Source: VRUE01 sp963697695 (GTDB taxonomy: Bacteria > Actinomycetota > Thermoleophilia > Solirubrobacterales > 70-9). Taken from it: a stretch of 64,000 bases of DNA. The notes beneath the pieces are model-generated. The model was not told the origin of the DNA, did no database searches, and was given only the letters and a program-made list of their open reading frames with translations. The position numbers were made by a program, and so were the translations under genes. The DNA is taken from contig OY969094.1 of assembly GCA_963697695.1 (NCBI GenBank), forward strand, positions 1,054,001 through 1,118,000, in the 5' to 3' direction. This document shows positions 7,969 to 14,930 of this stretch, in pieces (within the stretch, counting starts at the first letter, position 1; every line of letters begins with the position of its first letter).

Positions 7969-8766
7969 TTGATCGACGCCAGTCCAGACAAGCTCGTCGA
8001 CCTCTCGGTGACGATGTCCGAGCACCTGCCGACCACCTGGCCGGACCACATGCCGTTCGCCCACAAGAACTGGAGCTGGTTCGACGAGTCCGAACTGCCG
8101 ACCGGGGCCAGCTGCTGCACGCTCGGGCCCTACGTCACCCACTTCATGATCTTCGACGAGCACGCCGGCACCCACGTCGACGCCCCCAGCCACTTCATCG
8201 CGCCGGAAGGATCGGGGGTCCCCCAGGAGGGACCGCTCGGCGAAGTCAGCGCCGAGAAGCTCGACCTCTCGAAGCTGATCGGCCAAGCCGCGGTAGTCGA
8301 CCTGCGCCACCTCGACGGCCAGGCCGAAGACGGAGTCAGCCCGCCGATCACCGTCGCCCATATGGAAGCCTGGGAGGAGGAGCACGGGCGCATCCAGCCC
8401 GGTGAGATCGTTTTGCTGCTGACCGGCTGGTCGAAGCACTACGTCAAAGGCGAAGCCGGCAAGGCCTTTGTCTTCGAGCCGGTCGTACTCAAATCCCGCC
8501 CAGCCTGGCCCGCGCCCGAGGCCGCCGTGGCCGTTTTCCTGCACGAGCGCGGCGTCGCCACGATCGGCATCGACGCCCCCAGCATGGGCTCGGCCGAGGA
8601 GGGAATCGAGGTGCACGAGGCCGGCCTCAGCCGCGAGATGCTCTTCGTCGAGATGCTGACCGACCTCGACAAGCTCCCCACCCGCGGCGCCCAGTTCGTC
8701 TTCCTCCCGGTCAAGATCGCGGTCGCCAGCGGCGCTCCCGGCCGCGCCGTCGCGATCCTGCCCTGA
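7969..8766 (+). CDS. cyclase family protein (kynurenine formamidase-like metal hydrolase)
   Basis: 265-residue member of the cyclase/KynB family. The metal-binding signature HAGTHVDAPSHF is intact and the LVDLSVTMSEHLPTTWPDHMPF N-terminus is typical. The start is TTG 7969, giving MIDASPDKLVDLS, 31 bases after the exonuclease. Enzymes of this fold hydrolyse N-formylkynurenine, isatin or cyclic imides; no tryptophan genes are nearby, so I do not name the substrate. Confidence 0.87.
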   Translation: MIDASPDKLVDLSVTMSEHLPTTWPDHMPFAHKNWSWFDESELPTGASCCTLGPYVTHFMIFDEHAGTHVDAPSHFIAPEGSGVPQEGPLGEVSAEKLDLSKLIGQAAVVDLRHLDGQAEDGVSPPITVAHMEAWEEEHGRIQPGEIVLLLTGWSKHYVKGEAGKAFVFEPVVLKSRPAWPAPEAAVAVFLHERGVATIGIDAPSMGSAEEGIEVHEAGLSREMLFVEMLTDLDKLPTRGAQFVFLPVKIAVASGAPGRAVAILP

Positions 8767-8781
8767 GCGCATCCGATATCG

Positions 8782-8799
8782 ACCCCGCTCTGGTGGGGT
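8782..8799. terminator. possible bidirectional hairpin between convergent genes
   Basis: ACCCC (8782-8786) and GGGGT (8795-8799) form a five-pair stem in the 50-base gap between two convergent genes. There is no clear U tract, so termination activity is only a suggestion from position. Confidence 0.3.
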
Positions 8800-8816
8800 G
8801 AAAGTCGGCTGCGCGC

Positions 8817-9569
8817 TCAGGCGCGGTAGTCGGGATTCGGGAAGTCGAAGCGGCAGCCGGCGTCCCAGGCGGTGCGCTGGTTGCCGTGGGCGGGGATGCC
8901 ACCGGCGTCCTTCAGCATCCGCGCCAGGTGGAGCATGTTCCAGGCGGCGAAGGTGGTGTTGCGGTTGGTGAAGTCGTTCTCCGGGCCGCCCGAGCCCTCG
9001 TCGAGGTAGGACGGGCCGGGACCGGCCTCGCCGATCCAGCCGGCGTCGGCCTGCGGCGGGATCGTGTAGCCGAGGTGCTGCAGCGAGTAGAGGACGTTCA
9101 TCGCGCAGTGCTTGACACCGTCCTCGTTGCCGGTCACCAGGCAGCCGCCGACCCGGCCGTAGTAGGCGTACTGACCGGCGTCGTTGAGCAGGTGCGAGTT
9201 GCCGTAGAGGCGCTCGACGATCTGGGTCGCCACCGAGGACTTCTCGCCGAGCCAGATCGACATGCCGAGGACGAGGATGTCGGCGGCCATCACCTTCTCG
9301 AAGACCTGCGGCCACTCGTCGCGCTCCCAACCGTGTTCGGTCATGTCGGGCCAGACACCGGTGGCGATCTCGTGGTCGACCGCGCGGATGCACTCGACCT
9401 CGACCCCGTTGCGCCGCATGATCTCCATCGAGATGTCGATCAGCCCCTGCGTGTTCGACACCTCGGGACTGCGCTTCAGCGTGCAGTTGATGAAGAAGGC
9501 TCGCAGGTCCGAGAAGTCGGTCTCGTTCTGCTCGCAGAGCTCGGCCTGCTTCTCGGTCAGCTCGGTCAC
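8817..9569 (-). CDS. flavodoxin-family NAD(P)H-dependent FMN reductase-like protein
   Basis: 250-residue flavodoxin-like fold: the N-terminal strand LRAFFINCTLKRSPEVSNTQGL is the phosphate-binding loop of NADPH-dependent FMN reductases, ADILVLGMSIWLGEKSS the second FMN loop, and YGRVGGCLVTGNEDGVKHC the third. The family makes reduced flavin or reduces quinones. Start is GTG 9569 with GGAGACG upstream. First base pairs follow the cupin gene on the same strand by 10 bases, so a run TetR, hydrolase, cupin, flavodoxin can be one transcript. Confidence 0.85.
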   Translation of the reverse strand: MTELTEKQAELCEQNETDFSDLRAFFINCTLKRSPEVSNTQGLIDISMEIMRRNGVEVECIRAVDHEIATGVWPDMTEHGWERDEWPQVFEKVMAADILVLGMSIWLGEKSSVATQIVERLYGNSHLLNDAGQYAYYGRVGGCLVTGNEDGVKHCAMNVLYSLQHLGYTIPPQADAGWIGEAGPGPSYLDEGSGGPENDFTNRNTTFAAWNMLHLARMLKDAGGIPAHGNQRTAWDAGCRFDFPNPDYRA

Positions 9570-9579
9570 GTCCGTCTCC

Positions 9580-10071
9580 TCAGTCGGTCTCGTGGGCTCG
9601 CGGTGGGCTCTCGCCGGCCCAGTAATCGAGGGCGGAGTCGCGCGGGAAGAAAGCGCGAAGGCCGCCGCCCTGGGGCAACCGCTCGCCGACGCCGACCTTG
9701 TCGGAGTCCGGGTAGACGACGACGTCGGGCCGGCCGCTGCTGCTGATCGCCAGGAAGGTCACGGCCTCCTCGGTGCGGTTGAGGACCTGGTGCGCACCCT
9801 CCTCGCCGAGCGGGAAGCGCAGCGCCTCGCCCTCCTCCAGCTCCCTGACGCCCTCCGGCGTCCGCAGGCTGGGCCGTCCGGAGATGACGATCACGAGCTC
9901 CTCGTCCGAATAATGGAAGTGGTACGGGTAGGCCGCCTCGCCGGGCGGCAGCTCCCAGAAGCTGGCGCCGATCAGCTCGGCGCCGAGCTCGTAGCCGATG
10001 CGGGCACGCCGCGAGCGAAAGCCCTCAGGCCGCTCTCCATCCTCGAAGCTCGGCTTGTAGATGTTCGGCAC
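9580..10071 (-). CDS. cupin-domain protein
   Basis: 163-residue single-domain cupin. The metal-binding region shows PYHFHYSDEELVIVISGRPSLRTPEG (first cupin motif, split here at the conserved H-x-H and E) and GEEGAHQVLNRTEE (second motif). GTG start at 10071. Such cupins near a flavin reductase and an alpha/beta hydrolase usually act on small xenobiotic or sugar-like compounds, but no substrate can be read from sequence. Confidence 0.83.
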   Translation of the reverse strand: MPNIYKPSFEDGERPEGFRSRRARIGYELGAELIGASFWELPPGEAAYPYHFHYSDEELVIVISGRPSLRTPEGVRELEEGEALRFPLGEEGAHQVLNRTEEAVTFLAISSSGRPDVVVYPDSDKVGVGERLPQGGGLRAFFPRDSALDYWAGESPPRAHETD

Positions 10072-10080
10072 GCGCGCAGT

Positions 10081-10995
10081 CTAAGCGCGAAGGTGCCGAG
10101 CCAGGAAGGCGGCCTCGGCGGCGATGCTCGCCCCGTCGTAGAGATCGAAATGGCCGCAGGGAAACTCCTCCAGCTCCCCCGCCCGCGCTCTCCGCGCGAG
10201 CTCCTCCGCGGGACCGGGAGGACAGAGGAAGTCCCCTTGGCCGGCGACGACCAGCAGGGGCTGCCGGACCTTGGGGCCCACGCGCAGCGGGTGCGGTGTT
10301 CGCAGGCGGGGACGCAGCACCACCCGGTTCTCCCAGACGACGCCGCAATCGAGCTCGGCCCGCCGGCCGGAGGGGTCGATTCGGGCCTCGGACGGCAGCA
10401 TCGAACGCTCGCGGGCGGCGGCGTCCTCGCGCACCAGGATCGCCGCCTCGCCGTCCTCTCCGCCGACGAGCACCCCGCGCGGCTCGCGGGCGAAGGCCAT
10501 GCGCAGCCGGTCGGCGAAGGCAGCCGCCCCCAGGCGCGCGATCGGCGTCCCGGCCGTGCGCTGGGTGGCGCGGCCGGGCACGAAGGGCGTCAGGCAGACG
10601 ACTGCCCGGATGCCGGCGTCGCGGGCGGCGAGGTCGAGCACCAGGGCGCAGCTCGCCGAGCCGCCCCAGAGGGCGAGCCGCTCGGCATCGAGCTCCGCTC
10701 GGGTTCGCGCGAATTCCAGCGCGGCCGCCAGGTCCTCTGCCTGCCGGTGGACGTCGAGCAACTGCCGCGGCTCGCCCTCGCTGGCGCCGAAGCCGCGGCA
10801 GTCGAACTGCAGCGCCGCCACGCCCGCCTCCGCGAACGCGTTCCCCCGCTCGGCATAGCAGCGCAGCTGCCGCACGCCCGCGGTCGAGTGCAGGAGGACG
10901 ACACCTGGATGCGGACCCTCGCCGGGTGGCAAGTGGAGCCAGCCCGCGCAGCGCTCGCCACCGGACTCGAAGCCCACCTCGGCGATCCGGCTCAC
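10081..10995 (-). CDS. alpha/beta hydrolase (dienelactone hydrolase-like)
   Basis: 304-residue serine hydrolase. LHLPPGEGPHPGVVLLHSTAG carries the oxyanion strand, FDCRGFGASEG the following turn, and LWGGSASCALVLD the nucleophile elbow with Ser in G-S-A-S. The C-terminal PCGHFDLYDG supplies the catalytic His after LLVVAGQGDFLCPP (acid). The GTG start overlaps the TetR stop by four bases (GTGA), so the regulator is translated first and the hydrolase is coupled to it. Confidence 0.87.
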   Translation of the reverse strand: MSRIAEVGFESGGERCAGWLHLPPGEGPHPGVVLLHSTAGVRQLRCYAERGNAFAEAGVAALQFDCRGFGASEGEPRQLLDVHRQAEDLAAALEFARTRAELDAERLALWGGSASCALVLDLAARDAGIRAVVCLTPFVPGRATQRTAGTPIARLGAAAFADRLRMAFAREPRGVLVGGEDGEAAILVREDAAARERSMLPSEARIDPSGRRAELDCGVVWENRVVLRPRLRTPHPLRVGPKVRQPLLVVAGQGDFLCPPGPAEELARRARAGELEEFPCGHFDLYDGASIAAEAAFLARHLRA

Positions 10996-11588
10996 CGGTA
11001 GAGCCCTTGCTCGAACAGCTCGACGTTCGCCTCGACCCAGCGATCCAGATTCGCCTCGTCTAGCAGCGAGCCGCCGAGGACCTGCTGCTCGAGCAGCGGC
11101 ATGAAGCTGAGCGGGGCCCAGATCAGGAAGAAGTGCTGCAGCGTCGCCCAGAGACGATCGGCATCCTCGCGCAGCGCCCCTTTCCTGGCGAGCGAGTCGA
11201 TCTCCGCCCGTCCGCCCTCGATCATCAGCCGGAAGAGCCGCGCGCTTCCCGGCGTCCCCTCGACCAGCGCCCGGCCGAGGTAGGCGCAGACGTCGGGACG
11301 TTCCCGCATCACCCGGGCGGTCTGGCTGGCGCGCCGGCGCAGCAGCTCGGTTCCCTCGGCCGCCTCCCCGCCCGCGTATGCGGCGCCGAACTCACGCACC
11401 GCGGCCTCGTCGACCGCCGAGACCAGCCCCTCCTTACCGCCGAAGTGATGGACGACCAGCGCCGGCGAGACCTCCGCCGCCTTGGCGACCTCCCGCAGCG
11501 ACGTCGCCTCGATCCCGGCCTGTCCGAAGAGTCTCAGCGCCTCCCGCAAGATCGCCTCGCGGCCTTCGGACACGTTGACTGAACACAT
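10992..11588 (-). CDS. TetR/AcrR-family regulator
   Basis: 198-residue repressor. The helix-turn-helix is EILREALRLFGQAGIEATSLREVAKAAEVSPALVVHHFGGKEGL in outline: it matches the TetR DNA-binding core with the VVHHFGGK recognition end. The C-terminal half is a ligand-binding helical domain. I start at ATG 11588; longer reading to 11639 would run through the operator. A 16-base palindrome sits on the start codon, so it probably represses itself and the coupled hydrolase/cupin/flavodoxin genes. Confidence 0.9.
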   Translation of the reverse strand: MCSVNVSEGREAILREALRLFGQAGIEATSLREVAKAAEVSPALVVHHFGGKEGLVSAVDEAAVREFGAAYAGGEAAEGTELLRRRASQTARVMRERPDVCAYLGRALVEGTPGSARLFRLMIEGGRAEIDSLARKGALREDADRLWATLQHFFLIWAPLSFMPLLEQQVLGGSLLDEANLDRWVEANVELFEQGLYR

Positions 11589-11594
11589 GTTCAG
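11579..11594. promoter_or_regulatory. probable TetR operator on the regulator's own start codon
   Basis: CTGAACA (11579-11585), two-base centre CA, TGTTCAG (11588-11594): a perfect seven-base inverted repeat spanning the ATG of the TetR gene. Position implies autorepression. Confidence 0.6.
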
Positions 11595-11666
11595 CAGCCT
11601 ACAAGATCGATGCAGCTTCGTACCCCCCATGAGGGGCACAAAGCTTCAGCGAAGAAGCGGGAAGGC

Positions 11667-13160
11667 CTAGCGTGCGGCCGACTCGGCGACCCGGGCACGC
11701 CGGGTGAACGTCATCGAGTCGTCCTCGATCGGGCCGCGCCTGATCATGCGGATGTCGAAGGCGTAGTTCTGCCGTAGCTTCCACGGCGCCTTCGAGCCCT
11801 GTTTGGGCAGCTTGTCGAGGGAGCGCAGGACGTAGCCGGAGGTGAAGTCGAGCACCGGTTCCTCTTTCACCGAGGGATCGGTGATCCTCGCCACGCACTC
11901 GCCGTAGCCGTTGGCGTCCATGTGGTTAAGCAGGCGGCAGACGTACTCGGAGGTGAGGTCCGCCTTCAGCGTCCAGGACGCGTTGGTGTAGCCGAGCGTC
12001 ATCGTGAAGTTGGGGACGTCGTTGAGCAGCATCCCCTTGTAGGTCATCCGGGTCGAGGGGTCGACGTCCTCGCCGTCGACCCCCAGCTGCATTCCCCCCA
12101 GAAAGAGGAGGTTGAGGCCGGTGGCGGTGATGATCACGTCGGTCTCCAGCTCGCGGCCCGACTCGAGCGCGATTCCCTTCTCGGTGAAGGTCTCGATCTG
12201 GTCGGTGACGATCTCGGCTTCGCCGTGGCGGATCGCCCGGAAGAGGTCGTCGTCCGGGACCAGGCACATCCGCTGGTCCCAGGGGTTGTAGCGGGGCTTG
12301 AAGTGGGTGTCGATGTCGTAGCCGGCGGGCAGCGAGCGTTCGTTCGCTTTGCGGATCAGCCTTTTGACAACGGCAGGACGGCGTCGGCTGAGCTGGTAGG
12401 TGGCCATCTGGATGAGGACGTTCTTCCAGCGAATCACCGCGTAGGCGGCCTTCAGCGGCAGCACCCGGCGCACGGCCTTGGCGATCGGGTCTTCGGCCGG
12501 CAGCGAAACGACGTAGGTGGGCGAGCGCTGCAGCATCGTCACCTGCGCCGCGTCTTTGGCCATCGCCGGCACCAGCGTCACGGCGGTGGCGCCGCTGCCG
12601 ACCACGACCACGCGCTTGCCGGCGTAATCGAGGTCCTCGGGCCAGTGCTGCGGGTGGACGATCGGGCCGGGGAAGCGCTCCCTTCCCTCGAACTCGGGGG
12701 TGTAGCCCTCGTCGTAGCGGTAGTAACCGGTGCAGGTCCAGAGGTAATCGCAGGTCAGCTGCACGGTCTCGCCGCTGTCGGTGCGCTCGGCCTCGACGGT
12801 CCAGCGCGACTCGGCGCTCGACCAGTCGGCGCGGACAACGCGATGGCCGAAGCGAATCCTCGGCTCGATTCCGTTCTCGCGCGCGGTCTCACGGACGTAA
12901 TCCAGGATCGAGTCGCCGTCGGCGATCGCCTTCGCTTTGGCCCACGGCTTGAACCGGTAGCCGAGCGTGTGCATGTCGGAGTCCGAGCGGATGCCGGGAT
13001 AGCGGAAGAGGTCCCAGGTGCCGCCGAGGTCGTCGCGCGACTCGAGGATCGCGTAGCTCTTGCCGGGGCAGCGCTCACCCAGGTGGTAGGCAGCGCCGAT
13101 CCCAGATAGGCCGGCGCCGACGATCAGAACGTCGAAGTGCTCGACAGGGGACCCGTCCAT
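11667..13160 (-). CDS. flavin-containing (Baeyer-Villiger-type) monooxygenase
   Basis: About 497 residues, FAD- and NADPH-dependent. FAD-binding GAGLSGIGAAYHLGERCPG and the NADPH-binding GSGATAVTLVPAMA are both present, with GGTWDLFRYPGIRSDSDMHT between them and ATGLNLL near the C-terminal FAD contact. It belongs to the EtaA/FMO-like group that oxidises ketones or thioamides. ATG 13160 gives a family-like N-terminus; GTG 13178 is possible but would place a palindrome inside the gene. Two palindromes lie immediately upstream. The window's TetR at 10992 is 78 bases downstream of its stop, so the controlling regulator is uncertain. Confidence 0.9.
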   Translation of the reverse strand: MDGSPVEHFDVLIVGAGLSGIGAAYHLGERCPGKSYAILESRDDLGGTWDLFRYPGIRSDSDMHTLGYRFKPWAKAKAIADGDSILDYVRETARENGIEPRIRFGHRVVRADWSSAESRWTVEAERTDSGETVQLTCDYLWTCTGYYRYDEGYTPEFEGRERFPGPIVHPQHWPEDLDYAGKRVVVVGSGATAVTLVPAMAKDAAQVTMLQRSPTYVVSLPAEDPIAKAVRRVLPLKAAYAVIRWKNVLIQMATYQLSRRRPAVVKRLIRKANERSLPAGYDIDTHFKPRYNPWDQRMCLVPDDDLFRAIRHGEAEIVTDQIETFTEKGIALESGRELETDVIITATGLNLLFLGGMQLGVDGEDVDPSTRMTYKGMLLNDVPNFTMTLGYTNASWTLKADLTSEYVCRLLNHMDANGYGECVARITDPSVKEEPVLDFTSGYVLRSLDKLPKQGSKAPWKLRQNYAFDIRMIRRGPIEDDSMTFTRRARVAESAAR

Positions 13161-13177
13161 GACACGACATTGTGTCA
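13160..13177. promoter_or_regulatory. operator-like palindrome at monooxygenase start
   Basis: TGACAC (13160-13165), six-base centre, GTGTCA (13172-13177), overlapping the first base of the chosen start codon. Typical size and form for TetR-family binding. Confidence 0.5.
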
Positions 13178-13179
13178 CG

Positions 13180-13195
13180 TTGGCTGGTCAGCCAA
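13180..13195. promoter_or_regulatory. second palindrome upstream of monooxygenase
   Basis: TTGGCT (13180-13185), GGTC, AGCCAA (13190-13195), only two bases from the first palindrome but of different sequence, so perhaps a site for a second regulator. Confidence 0.5.
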
Positions 13196-13266
13196 AGAGC
13201 CTGTGCTTGAGATGAGTCACAAAAGGGGTGGGTCCGATCTCGGTTTGACAGTGGTCTATGGTCATC

Positions 13267-13298
13267 GAGCGCAGTTTCGCTGCGCTCAAACAATTTGA
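13267..13298. promoter_or_regulatory. hairpin plus inverted repeat upstream of SET-domain gene
   Basis: GAGCGCAG (13267-13274), loop TTTCG, CTGCGCTC (13280-13287) is a perfect eight-pair hairpin; adjoining it TCAAA, CAA, TTTGA (13286-13298) is a second perfect repeat. Both precede the TTG start at 13310. Could be a leader structure or operator. Confidence 0.4.
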
Positions 13299-13309
13299 GA
13301 GGCGGTCCC

Positions 13310-13792
13310 TTGGATCCTGTCGGTTATGAGCTATGTACTCCCGAAGGCGGCAAGGGCGGTGGCGTTCGCGCGACTCGCGGCTTTCAAGCCGGCGAAACGG
13401 TGATGGTCGGTGTACTCGAAGGCGAGGTCGCCGAGAACGACTCGCACGCGACACAGGTAAGTCGCACTACCTGGGCCCGGCATGGCGGCCTTGGCCCCAA
13501 GGTCAACCACTCGTGCAGCCCGAACTGCGGCGTCGAGCTGAACGACACAGGCGCCTGCGACTTCGTCGCTCGCGAATCGATCTCCAAGGGCGAGGAGATC
13601 ACCTTCGACTACGCGATGCGTAACTACTCGATCGAGCACTTCCCGGGCGGCTGCCTCTGCGGCACGGACATCTGCCGCGGCTCGGTAACCGGCTGGAAGG
13701 ATCTCCCGGCGGAGCGAAAGGCCGCCTACGAGGGCCTGGTCGCTCCCTACCTGCTCGAGATCGATCGCGAACTGGCCGCCTCAGTCGCCTGA
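13310..13792 (+). CDS. SET-domain protein (lysine methyltransferase-like)
   Basis: About 160 residues, one SET domain and little else. The invariant NHSCSPNCGV motif (SAM/pseudoknot), the ITFDYAM motif with the catalytic-site Tyr, and a post-SET zinc cluster CLCGTDICRG (C-x-C-x4-C) are all present, so the enzyme looks complete. SET proteins of this compact form are rare but real in bacteria; substrates are largely unknown. Start chosen at TTG 13310 because GAGAGGCGG precedes it; TTG 13295 is the alternative. Its end overlaps the convergent DHFR-like gene by 46 bases. Confidence 0.85.
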   Translation: MDPVGYELCTPEGGKGGGVRATRGFQAGETVMVGVLEGEVAENDSHATQVSRTTWARHGGLGPKVNHSCSPNCGVELNDTGACDFVARESISKGEEITFDYAMRNYSIEHFPGGCLCGTDICRGSVTGWKDLPAERKAAYEGLVAPYLLEIDRELAASVA

Positions 13793-14451
13793 GCGAGCTG
13801 GGTGTGGGCCTTCACAACGCGGTACTTGAGATGGGTGACGCCGGGGGCATCGACGACACGGATCGGCTCCAGCTCGACGTCCGCCTCGGCAAGGTTGTCG
13901 AAGAGCCGCGTGCCGCCGCCGAGCAGGACGGGAACGACGTTGAGCTGTAGCTCGTCGATCAGGCCTGCCTTCAGGTACTGCTGAGCGGTGTCGGCGCCAC
14001 CGCCGAGCGAGACGTCCTTGCCGCCCGCCGCCTCCTTCGCCTGCTCGAGCGCCGACTCGACGCCGTCGGTGACGAAATGGAAGGTGGTGCCGCCCTGCTT
14101 CTCCAGCGGCTCGCGCTCGTGGTGGGTGAGGACGAAGACGGGTACATGGAAGGGCGGCTCATCGCCCCACCAGCCCTGCCACGGATCCTCGCCCCAGGGC
14201 CCAGGGCCGCCGCCGAACATGTTGCGGCCCATAACGGTCGCGCCGACATCGGCGAGGGCTTCCTCCATCACCGGGGTGCTGGCGTTGACCTCGCCGCCCG
14301 CTCGACCGTGGGGCTTGCGCCAGGCCTCGAGCTCGAGGCCCCACTCGTGCAGCTGCTCGCCCCCTTCTCCCAGCGGGTGCTCCTCGCTCGGGTTGGGGCC
14401 GGCGATGAAGCCGTCCAACGAGATCGAGATCTGGAATCTCAGCTTTGTCAT
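13747..14451 (-). CDS. dihydrofolate reductase family protein (RibD C-terminal fold)
   Basis: 234-residue member of the RibD_C/DHFR-like family. KLRFQISISLDGFIAGPN at the N-terminus, ATVMGRNMFGGG, and SLGGGADTAQQYLKAGLIDELQLNVVPVLLGGG-type core are diagnostic. Function in this group is generally unassigned (NADPH-dependent reduction suspected). ATG overlaps the stop of the upstream small gene by four bases. One of four paralogous proteins of this family in the window; most like the one at 63466. Confidence 0.88.
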   Translation of the reverse strand: MTKLRFQISISLDGFIAGPNPSEEHPLGEGGEQLHEWGLELEAWRKPHGRAGGEVNASTPVMEEALADVGATVMGRNMFGGGPGPWGEDPWQGWWGDEPPFHVPVFVLTHHEREPLEKQGGTTFHFVTDGVESALEQAKEAAGGKDVSLGGGADTAQQYLKAGLIDELQLNVVPVLLGGGTRLFDNLAEADVELEPIRVVDAPGVTHLKYRVVKAHTQLAQATEAASSRSISSR

Positions 14452-14891
14452 CGAGCCTCCAGGGCCTCGGTGATCTCGGCGATCGCCGCCGCCTCCGCGT
14501 CGCTGACGGACTGATCGCCCTTCTCGGCCTTGGCACCGGCTACCCGATTCGCCAGCGAGATTACGAAGCGCCGGTAGTCCTCAACCTCCTCCGGCGTTGC
14601 CTTCTGTGACAGCAACGAGATCGCATCGCGAATCCGCTGCAGGCCGTGCTGCCTCAGCTCCTCTGGAGAGTGAGCCTTGGTGCGATCCATCTCCGGCTTG
14701 GTCGAGACGATCTCATCGAGGAGCTCGGAGTCGCCGTGCTCCTTGCGAGCCTCGGTGTAGACCTTCGCCATCGCAAATACCTCGCGGAAGGTGCCGCCCC
14801 GCTGAGCAGCAGAGACGATCATCCCGGCACTCGTCGGGCCCTCCAAGACCACGTCCCAATCCTCGGCGGTGAAGTCAGCCTTTGCGGTCAT
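14448..14891 (-). CDS. conserved hypothetical protein, helical, coupled to DHFR-like enzyme
   Basis: 147 residues, soluble, acidic and mostly helical (DFTAEDWDVVLEGPTSAGMIVSAAQRGG, then alternating charged helices, ending DAEAAAIAEITEALEA). I do not recognise a named domain with confidence. ATG 14891 is chosen because GAGGAG lies seven bases upstream; a GTG lies two codons earlier. Its stop overlaps the DHFR-like start, so both are made together. Confidence 0.72.
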   Translation of the reverse strand: MTAKADFTAEDWDVVLEGPTSAGMIVSAAQRGGTFREVFAMAKVYTEARKEHGDSELLDEIVSTKPEMDRTKAHSPEELRQHGLQRIRDAISLLSQKATPEEVEDYRRFVISLANRVAGAKAEKGDQSVSDAEAAAIAEITEALEAR

Positions 14892-14930
14892 CGACACGCT
14901 CCTCTGTAAGGGTTTCTCAGGGGGTGCACC

